A stretch of DNA of 64,000 bases from Apostichopus japonicus. Taxonomy: Eukaryota; Echinodermata; Holothuroidea; Aspidochirotida; Stichopodidae. Each line of letters opens with the position of its first letter. The first letter of the stretch is position 1. Where the stretch lies: positions 6,909,501-6,973,500 of the forward strand of contig NC_092578.1 in NCBI RefSeq assembly GCF_037975245.1. The letters are read 5' to 3'. The notes under the pieces were generated by a model. That model saw only the letters and a program-made list of their open reading frames with translations, searched no databases and was not told the origin of the DNA. A program made the translations under genes and the position numbers. Shown here piece by piece: positions 59,601 to 64,000 of this stretch.

Positions 59601-62176
59601 GGCCAGGGACGCAAAATCTTCAAATTGCTCGCGTCCTTTTTTTTGAGAAACAAACCCCAAATACACACTCACAACTAGGTCAATGGAAAACATAACAAAA
59701 CACATTTTTGAATGTTCACATCTTTCATTATTTCTTTTAAAAAAATCACAACTTCTTCTGGCAAGAACCAAAAGTTCTCCTACTCCTACAGATCATTGAA
59801 TTTGTTTGAAAATAAATATATCATAACAATCAACAAGGTACAGGGTTAACAACACTCCATTACGGAGATTTTCATGCTAAAAATAGACAATGATGCTTTT
59901 CAAAAATTCCCGTGATTTGATTGGTTAATAGTCCCCATCCATTGTCTGTGAAAATTGTTGCTTCTGAAGTGCTCAATGAACATGTAGTATGTTGTTTAAC
60001 AACAAGTACTTGAAAGTTGAACAATTCTTTCCCCTGTGTAGAGATAGTGAAGTTTGCGGTATAGGCTATCTGTGTGTGCATTACAATATCATAACGTTAG
60101 GCCTTGTCACATACAGTACGTTATACCTTTTGACAACGAAGATGCACTTGTATTGTTTCTGAGACTATCACGTAATATTTGAATCATTGTTTTGATCAGA
60201 AAATGTTAATGAGTGGAGACAATCTATGAATTTTGTGGGAAGCTAACATCTCTGATCCTGAACAGCATATTTCAGCTCACAGTATGTTTCTCCTCTCAGA
60301 GTTGCTAATGTAAAATGTGCATTCTTACCATCAGTAGTTTCTGTTGCAGAAATTTTTCGCGGGCGTTAACCACGTGCTTCAGTAAATGTTAGTTTGGCCC
60401 AACATTTGTGTGTAAACTACAGTACTTTAGAACATTGAACTGATTTTTTTTAAATCTACATTGTGTCAAAAGCTATTCACCTAGACCTACTGTAATTTTC
60501 GTATAGATTATAGCTTGAAAAGAGCCCAGGATAAATGTTGGAACAGATTTTAAGGATTTGCGCATGTGTAGTTGAAAATGAAGCTCGAACAGGCAAGTAC
60601 ATGCAGTAGTAGTACAGTTAACTGGAATTTAGCGAAGGATATGCACAATGTAGGTACTGGGATTTTTGAAGAGTTGGTTGTTGGAATCGCTGCAAGATCA
60701 ACGCACTGAGCTACTACGGAGTTAGCGAGTAGGGAAGTACAAGGGCGGATGAAAAAGGGGGGAATGGGGGTAAAAAGTGGTTGAAACGGCAGGGTGGTCA
60801 AAAGGAGGGGCAAGCCGGGCCGCCCAGAAAAACAGCGAAGCTAAGGCACTGAGCATTTCTGCCCTATATATTGTGTATAACATTCACAAAGTATAGGCAG
60901 TGATACTACACTAGTATTATTAGCAGTAGGTCATACCATATACGTAATTGGTTTTCGATCAGGCCGCAAGCTTTTATTCTCTAATAACATTAAATTAGTG
61001 TGATTATAGGTATTCAGTAACACATCATTAATCTGATCTAGAGAATGGTAGTACATGCTACTGAACTTTGAATGAACTATGAGGAATTACTTAAAGTAGG
61101 ATGAGATACTTTGTTAATATTATACACTCTACACATATGGATCACACTAGATAACTAGGCAAACTGTTCATGAACTTAGTGTGGATTAAGATTGTATTAT
61201 AGCTGACTGATTTATCATGGAATCATGAAAATGTATTTGGTTCTGATGATATTATACTTCAAACTTTATTAGAAAATTTGTTAACTTTCACTTACCTTAG
61301 TTTTTGCAACAATTTCATGAGGACTCGCGGGTGGGGAGGGCGTATCTCCAGGATCAGATACAGGACTAAGATCATCTTTGGCACCACTTCCCTACCCATC
61401 ATAAATGAAAAGTAAGTTTGTTAATCTTAATGCATCATGCTCAAACTTCAAACACAACAATATGGACTCAAAATAATCCTTACATGGTATACAAATGTAG
61501 GAAAGTACTTCAATGTTTCATTAGTGATGTTAGTGATGTTTGTTGTGTTTTCTAAGCCTATGTTAGGCTATGTAGGTAGGCAATAGGCTAGCTTAGATGT
61601 GTTTGCTTGCCTTTCTATGGGTTTGCATGGTTTGTAATTGTTAAAAAATATTTAACATGTCAAAATGCTACTGAAGTTATGTTAGTATCGATACTCTATA
61701 GGGCCTACAGTGATTAATCGTAGAATACCCCACAACTCTTGAATTTCACAGACTATGACCAGAAGCACCTATAGTAAAGAATGTATTTTCGTTCTCATTA
61801 AACCCTGTCTGTGTGAGTATCGGGGTATTCTGCAATTGATCCCCATACAATATAGGTCCATGCCTACCTGGCAAAGTCAATAGGCCTAACCTTAGCCTCT
61901 TAGTCTTAGGCCTAGCCTACGCCTTTATTTACAGTATGCATAGGAGTTCGCACGTTAAATGTAGTTTAGTGGAACCGATACACACAATGAGGACACATTA
62001 TGACTGAAGAAGACAAGGCACATCAAGCGGATGTGGATGACTAGCCTATAGCTCCTTCTTAGACAAAACAAAGAGTAACATCAATACTTATCCCCTTATG
62101 AAAGATACATTAACTAATTTGATATTTCAAAGCTTCATCATACCTGTCGAGAGATCAGATCTTTGAATTTCTTCAT
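34136..62176 (-). CDS. VPS50: Syndetin / VPS50, EARP complex subunit (complete, 29 exons)
   Basis: VPS50 (CCDC132) replaces VPS54 in the GARP-related EARP tether with VPS51, VPS52 and VPS53. It acts on recycling endosomes to return internalised receptors, and in dense-core vesicle cargo sorting. Twenty-nine GT-AG exons join in frame into 956 aa; vertebrate syndetin is about 964. Recognisable stretches in order: [11 protein letters not shown] start; [15 protein letters not shown] (201-215); [13 protein letters not shown] (279-291), within the N-terminal Vps54-like coiled-coil region; CPVKSNF with a Ser/Pro linker (exon 18); an acidic [13 protein letters not shown] run (559-571); GKYMQM and KPIAFDV (exon 20); and the C-terminal DUF2451 region ending [16 protein letters not shown]. 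No residue is missing and no stop interrupts it. The gene spans 28 kb because of repeat-filled introns and converges on ACAA1. Confidence 0.97.
35130..35220 (-). CDS. VPS50: VPS50 coding exon 28
   Basis: Residues 889-919: [18 protein letters not shown], the most conserved part of the syndetin C-terminus, ending at WVKEHK. Donor GTAAAA. Confidence 0.95.
36797..36809 (-). promoter_or_regulatory. Perfect DR1 motif at the exon 27 donor
   Basis: On the minus strand AGGTCA-A-AGGTCA starts at intron base +3. It may be a chance match, since the splice consensus GTAGGT supplies part of the motif. Confidence 0.2.
36812..36910 (-). CDS. VPS50: VPS50 coding exon 27
   Basis: Residues 856-889 ([18 protein letters not shown]). 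Its donor GTAGGTCAAAGG overlaps a perfect DR1 motif. Confidence 0.96.
37075..37230. repeat. (TCTACTAT)-type simple repeat
   Basis: A degenerate run of TCTACTAT/TCTACTATA units in VPS50 intron 26, directly before a SINE. Confidence 0.85.
37242..37486 (+). mobile_element. tRNA-derived SINE, copy 1
   Basis: The head has A box TTAGCTCAGTGGTTA and B box GAGTTCGAGTCAC. The body contains CAGCTTGCGGCTTTGATAAGCC and ends in ATCTAAAATACATACAT. The same element lies at 47039-47275. It is antisense to VPS50 in intron 26. Confidence 0.8.
37792..37872 (-). CDS. VPS50: VPS50 coding exon 26
   Basis: Residues 829-856 ([19 protein letters not shown]). Phase 2 at both ends. Donor GTAAGG. Confidence 0.95.
38386..38426 (-). 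CDS. VPS50: VPS50 coding exon 25 (41 nt)
   Basis: Residues 816-829 ([14 protein letters not shown]), which links the conserved MSQH segment to RVPIP. The exon is short and easy to miss, but it is required to keep frame between exons 24 and 26. Donor GTGAGT. Confidence 0.92.
38530..38672. repeat. Paired (TA)n tracts with palindromic centre
   Basis: Two long TA runs (about 38532-38570 and 38608-38671) flank a short unique centre containing GTAAAC and GTTTAC, which can pair. In VPS50 intron 24. Confidence 0.9.
39062..39220 (-). CDS. VPS50: VPS50 coding exon 24
   Basis: Residues 763-815, including [16 protein letters not shown] and [18 protein letters not shown], both strongly conserved. Phase 0 at both ends. 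Confidence 0.96.
40972..41068 (-). CDS. VPS50: VPS50 coding exon 23
   Basis: Residues 730-762: [17 protein letters not shown] then [11 protein letters not shown], as in vertebrate syndetin. Donor GTAGGC. Confidence 0.96.
41345..41442 (-). CDS. VPS50: VPS50 coding exon 22
   Basis: Residues 698-730, ending [12 protein letters not shown], the conserved start of the C-terminal domain. The preceding [14 protein letters not shown] part is variable. Confidence 0.95.
41850..42050. repeat. 101-bp tandem duplication spanning an exon border
   Basis: The unit runs from the G-rich tract and TAATGGGAATT through the exon 21 donor into exon 21. The copies start with AATGGGAATT at 41881 and 41982. Confidence 0.85.
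41881..41953 (-). pseudogene. Decayed partial copy of VPS50 exon 21
   Basis: About 54 nt of the 3' end of exon 21, with its donor (GTAAGT), are repeated in intron 21, 101 bp downstream of the original. In the exon's frame the copy has a CAG to TAG nonsense change, so it would truncate the protein if spliced in. It also changes Met to Leu, Asn to Ser and the last Pro to Leu. It has no acceptor of its own; a G-rich tract replaces the rest. Confidence 0.8.
42001..42123 (-). CDS. VPS50: VPS50 coding exon 21
   Basis: Residues 657-697 ([20 protein letters not shown] to NTMLAP), a moderately conserved linker. Phase 0 at both ends. Donor GTAAGT at 42000 descending. Confidence 0.94.
42866..43070 (-). 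CDS. VPS50: VPS50 coding exon 20
   Basis: Residues 588-656: [10 protein letters not shown], then [19 protein letters not shown] and [17 protein letters not shown]. This is the signature block that identified the gene. Confidence 0.97.
44439..44551 (-). CDS. VPS50: VPS50 coding exon 19 (acidic segment)
   Basis: Residues 551-588 ([17 protein letters not shown] then [16 protein letters not shown]). Only reading phase 0 is open, which fixes the exon 18 donor at AATGGG/GTGAGT. Confidence 0.95.
45336..45600 (-). CDS. VPS50: VPS50 coding exon 18 (longest)
   Basis: Residues 462-550: [30 protein letters not shown], then a Ser/Pro-rich linker and [18 protein letters not shown]. The frame stays open past the donor to 45150, but exon 19 joins in phase only at 45336. 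Confidence 0.96.
45664..45830. repeat. ~18-bp tandem repeat near the exon 18 acceptor
   Basis: About eight copies of TTTTGACAGGAAACGTAAG variants in intron 17, roughly 65-230 bp upstream of the exon 18 acceptor in transcript sense. Confidence 0.85.
46660..46758 (-). CDS. VPS50: VPS50 coding exon 17
   Basis: Residues 429-462 ([20 protein letters not shown] and [11 protein letters not shown]), conserved in syndetins. Donor GTGAGT. Confidence 0.96.
47039..47275 (+). mobile_element. tRNA-derived SINE, copy 2
   Basis: Same family as 37242-37486, with A box TTAGCTCAGTGGTTA, B box GTTCGAGTC, and tail ATCTAAAATACATACAATAC. The two copies differ by scattered substitutions and small indels. In VPS50 intron 16. 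Confidence 0.8.
47795..47889 (-). CDS. VPS50: VPS50 coding exon 16
   Basis: Residues 398-429 ([20 protein letters not shown] then [12 protein letters not shown]). Donor GTGAAA. Confidence 0.95.
48190..49735. repeat. 104-bp minisatellite in VPS50 intron 15
   Basis: About 14 head-to-tail units with a period of 102-104 bp. Units begin CTGCATG at 48391, 48495, 48599, 48701, 48803, 48907, 49011, 49115, 49219, 49323, 49427, 49531 and 49635. Degenerate copies lie further left, near 48040-48290. The array reaches to within a few bases of exon 15. Alternating variants (ACGCAGTATACACAAATCACC in some units) hint at a higher-order pattern. Minus-strand frames of up to 126 codons are repeat artefacts. 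Confidence 0.95.
49740..49831 (-). CDS. VPS50: VPS50 coding exon 15
   Basis: Residues 367-397 ([20 protein letters not shown] then [10 protein letters not shown]). Its donor GTGAGG abuts the minisatellite. Confidence 0.95.
50346..50478 (-). CDS. VPS50: VPS50 coding exon 14
   Basis: Residues 323-367 ([30 protein letters not shown]). Donor GTGAGT, phase 1. Confidence 0.96.
50794..50934 (-). CDS. VPS50: VPS50 coding exon 13
   Basis: Residues 276-322 ([40 protein letters not shown]), one of the best-conserved exons. Donor GTAAGC. Confidence 0.97.
52557..52655 (-). CDS. VPS50: VPS50 coding exon 12
   Basis: Residues 243-275 ([20 protein letters not shown] to [10 protein letters not shown]). Phase 0 at both ends. 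Confidence 0.96.
53442..53484 (-). CDS. VPS50: VPS50 coding exon 11 (43 nt)
   Basis: Residues 228-242 ([15 protein letters not shown]), matching the helical [14 protein letters not shown] segment of vertebrate syndetin. Confidence 0.93.
53600..54310. repeat. 130-148-bp tandem repeat in intron 10
   Basis: Four good units and one decayed unit. The shared word TGAGAATGTGGGTA starts at 53723, 53853, 54001 and 54131. Each unit carries a C-rich block (CCCACACCCC, CTTCTCCCACCACCACCTC). Spacing alternates 130, 148, 130. Confidence 0.9.
54409..54491 (-). CDS. VPS50: VPS50 coding exon 10
   Basis: Residues 201-228 ([20 protein letters not shown]), nearly identical to vertebrate syndetin. Donor GTAGGC, phase 2. 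Confidence 0.97.
55120..55155 (-). CDS. VPS50: VPS50 coding exon 9 (36 nt)
   Basis: Residues 189-200 ([12 protein letters not shown]). Phase 0 at both ends. Needed between exons 8 and 10 and matching the QRTDVRLSEMLE segment of the family. Confidence 0.94.
55440..55557 (-). CDS. VPS50: VPS50 coding exon 8
   Basis: Residues 149-188 ([20 protein letters not shown] then [14 protein letters not shown]). Donor GTGAGT. Confidence 0.95.
55690..56360. repeat. (ACTAT)n pentanucleotide array in intron 7
   Basis: About 650 bp of degenerate ACTAT/ATACT units, with interspersed variants such as GTACTG and CCATAAC. It includes near-exact longer repeats (for example around 56085-56135 and 56125-56175), indicating secondary amplification. 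Confidence 0.9.
56757..56827 (-). CDS. VPS50: VPS50 coding exon 7
   Basis: Residues 126-149 ([23 protein letters not shown]). Donor GTAAAA, phase 2. Confidence 0.94.
57089..57142 (-). CDS. VPS50: VPS50 coding exon 6
   Basis: Residues 108-125 ([18 protein letters not shown]). Donor GTACGT. Confidence 0.94.
57443..57860. repeat. Local repeats in VPS50 intron 5
   Basis: GGAATCACTTTACTATTCTT occurs near 57450 and 57752, and GTATTAAGTATATGCTGTAG near 57700 and 57799, so an approximately 100-bp segment has been copied locally. Confidence 0.8.
57863..57943 (-). CDS. VPS50: VPS50 coding exon 5
   Basis: Residues 81-107 ([27 protein letters not shown]), a predicted coiled-coil helix. Phase 0 at both ends. 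Confidence 0.93.
58287..58355 (-). CDS. VPS50: VPS50 coding exon 4
   Basis: Residues 58-80 ([23 protein letters not shown]). It matches the family's [20 protein letters not shown] region. Confidence 0.94.
58861..58902 (-). CDS. VPS50: VPS50 coding exon 3 (42 nt)
   Basis: Residues 44-57 ([14 protein letters not shown]). Weakly conserved, but in frame with good splice sites (donor GTGAGT). Confidence 0.85.
58903..61295. other. VPS50 intron 2, no gene seen
   Basis: A 2.4-kb intron. Open frames at 59553-59771, 59872-60081 and 60550-60813 (minus) match nothing I know. No clear element ends are visible. Confidence 0.5.
61296..61391 (-). CDS. VPS50: VPS50 coding exon 2
   Basis: Residues 12-43 ([32 protein letters not shown]). 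A Ser/Pro-rich, probably disordered leader that is variable between species. Donor GTAAGT-like (GTAAGTG). Confidence 0.88.
62144..62176 (-). CDS. VPS50: VPS50 first coding exon
   Basis: Residues 1-11 ([11 protein letters not shown]). The length and pattern equal the vertebrate first exon (MQKIKSLMTRQ), which supports this start. The ATG has A at -3. Donor GTATGA at 62143. Confidence 0.9.
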
Positions 62177-62187
62177 TTTGGTGGCAT
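62173..62187 (-). promoter_or_regulatory. uORF overlapping the VPS50 start (ATGA)
   Basis: ATG CCA CCA AAA TGA ends inside the main start codon. A second mini-ORF (Met-Asp-Gly-Tyr-stop) lies at 62194-62208. If the transcript includes them, ribosomes would terminate exactly at the main ATG. The transcription start is not known. Confidence 0.4.
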
Positions 62188-62208
62188 AGTCTCTCAGTAA
62201 CCATCCAT

Positions 62209-62728
62209 GTACGTACCAAAGGTTGTACAATTTTTGTACGTAAGGATTTTGTATACTGCACATTCATGTACGACTCCAAAGATCATTACCGCCCTCTGCT
62301 AAGGGGAGGGTTAATAACATTGGGATAATGACGTTGATTAGACAATACTGGCCGGAGTAAAGTGAAAATCATTTCGTGTGTCACGGGGATGGAGCGCTGA
62401 TAAAGGGGGCACTTGGTGAGAGGGAGGGGTATTATAAGGAACGTTATTGTTCGTCAAAAAAAGCTGAGCTTTCACTTAAAACTGTCCCAAACAACGATCA
62501 AAGTCGGAAAATTTCGGAATATGAATACATCTTGGACAGAAAACTTTCTGCATTCGACAAAAATTGTTCTAATTTATAAGTATGAATAATGAAACAGTCG
62601 CATGGTTTTAGGTACTATACGTAGATCTCTCAGTTGACCATGATATAAACTTCTCCTCATGTGGCCTTTCCAGAAAACAAATATGAGAGTGGCAGCATGG
62701 CGCACACACGCGCGCGATACAACAAAAA
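62209..62728. other. VPS50 5' flank
   Basis: Should contain the promoter. No clear TATA box. The plus-strand frame at 62376-62579 (67 codons) matches nothing I know. Confidence 0.45.
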
Positions 62729-64000
62729 ACCCATACCGTACGTGCACCACACATGTATTCTAGATCGAAAGTAACGGATACTTGAATGTAGATAATCATT
62801 GGAACCGGCTATAATTGACGGTATTTAAATTTTCCTTCTGAAAAAAATCGTAAAGAGATGCGATACAGCTTTTGAAGCAAAGGGTTAACCCCATACCCCA
62901 TCGAAATGAAACGGAACGAAACGATGTGAACCAAATATTCTTCTTGAAATGTTTTTGGAGTGCTAACCTGAAGGCTTTATTGGGGTCGGTGCTTGAATTA
63001 ACTGTCGGGCGAGGGGGGGGGGGGGGAGGAGGGTTATTTAGGAGTGAAATACTCTAGACCTGTCATCCATTATGATGAAGTGTGGTGGAGTCCGTGAATT
63101 TTTCATATCAGGTTGAAAATAGCAGTTTTTTTTCGTTTGATGAAACAACTTCATTCCCCACGGTCACGTTGAACTAGCAGGATCTTTATCTTCCTCAATA
63201 TGCCTAATAGAGAACTTTAAAACCTCCAAGCTGGAAGTAACTTACCGATTCCTGTCAATCGAATGCGCCTTCATCGCCCCCCCCCCCCCACACCTCCCTC
63301 ACTCTCCGCTTTGTTATATAGGCTTAGTACTATCCCTAATAAGGCCTACACCCTCATAAACATAAACAAATCAGCTTTTGCTATCGCTGCAGTTATATAA
63401 TTCTACCGTAAATTCTACAATAAATTCATACACAATATATGGAATACATCCCATGTCCCAAAATGCATCATAATATCAGTCTGCTTTGTCAGTTCCCGTC
63501 TATGTAGTAACGGTTGCTAAGGAAAAAACCCAAAAAAAAAACCCATACCGTACGTGCACCACACATGTATTCTAGATCGAAAGTAACGGATACTTGAATG
63601 TAGATAATCATTGGAACCGGCTATAATTGACGGTATTTAAATTTTCCTTCTGAAAAAAATCGTAAAGAGATGCGATACAGCTTTTGAAGCAAAGGGTTAA
63701 CCCCATACCCCATCGAAATGAAACGGAACGAAACGATGTGAACCAAATATTCTTCTTGAAATGTTTTTGGAATGCTAACCTGAAGGCTTTATTGGGGTCG
63801 GTGCTTGAATTAACTGTCGGGCGAGGGGGGGGGGGGGGAGGAGGGTTATTTAGGAGTGAAATACTCTAGACCTGTCATCCATTATGATGAAGTGTGGTGG
63901 AGTCCGTGAATTTTTCATATCAGGTTGAAAATAGCAGTTTTTTTCGTTTGATGAAACAACTTCATTCCCCACGGTCACGTTGAACTAGCAGGATCTTTAT
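62729..64000. repeat. 812-bp tandem duplication, second copy cut by window end
   Basis: From 62729 onward the sequence recurs at +812 (63541 onward) with only a G/A difference (TTGGAGTGCT versus TTGGAATGCT), plus T-run and G-run length changes, through to base 64000. The unit includes a 14-G run (63013 and 63825). The junction lies in an A-rich tract. Confidence 0.95.

Noticed and set aside
62376-62579. Divergent small gene upstream of VPS50
   Set aside because: A 67-codon frame without homology or splice partners. Insufficient support.

Overview
The window is eukaryotic nuclear DNA, AT-rich and intron-rich. It carries two convergent genes that I could model completely by joining GT-AG exons in frame. 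Both are conserved animal genes. The short introns, the many small non-autonomous DNA transposons, tRNA-derived SINEs and a foldback element like sea urchin TU elements suggest a marine invertebrate deuterostome, most likely an echinoderm. A holothurian is possible, but the species cannot be settled from the sequence alone.

Layout. Positions 1-17821 hold no gene I can support. They contain two hAT-type MITEs with perfect 8-bp target duplications (6668-7084 and 8064-8381), a 2-kb foldback-like element with 21-bp tandem repeats in its arms (11041-13035), a third probable hAT MITE (13172-13557) and a nested inverted repeat (15456-15992). Positions 17822-27417 (+) are ACAA1, peroxisomal 3-ketoacyl-CoA thiolase: 11 coding exons, 432 aa, complete, with all catalytic motifs. 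Its introns carry two more hAT MITEs and, in intron 7, a ~2.5-kb repeat element packed with nuclear-receptor-like direct repeats (DR4, DR5 and one perfect DR1). Positions ~27.9-34.1 kb are the convergent intergenic region, with a TTAA-flanked MITE, a 172-bp tandem duplication and a tRNA-derived SINE. Positions 34136-62176 (-) are VPS50 (syndetin/CCDC132): 29 coding exons, 956 aa, complete. Its introns hold several tandem-repeat arrays, two copies of one SINE and a decayed partial copy of exon 21. Positions 62177-64000 are the VPS50 5' flank, with two short uORFs and an almost identical 812-bp tandem duplication that runs off the window.

The two genes are not an operon and are not known to work together. 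ACAA1 does the last, thiolytic step of peroxisomal beta-oxidation. VPS50 is the subunit that defines the EARP tethering complex for endosomal recycling. I found no bacterial-type system, CRISPR array, rRNA gene or intact transposase. The most interesting signals are the receptor-site-rich element inside the thiolase gene, the foldback element, the exon-21 fragment duplication and the minisatellite that abuts a VPS50 splice donor.
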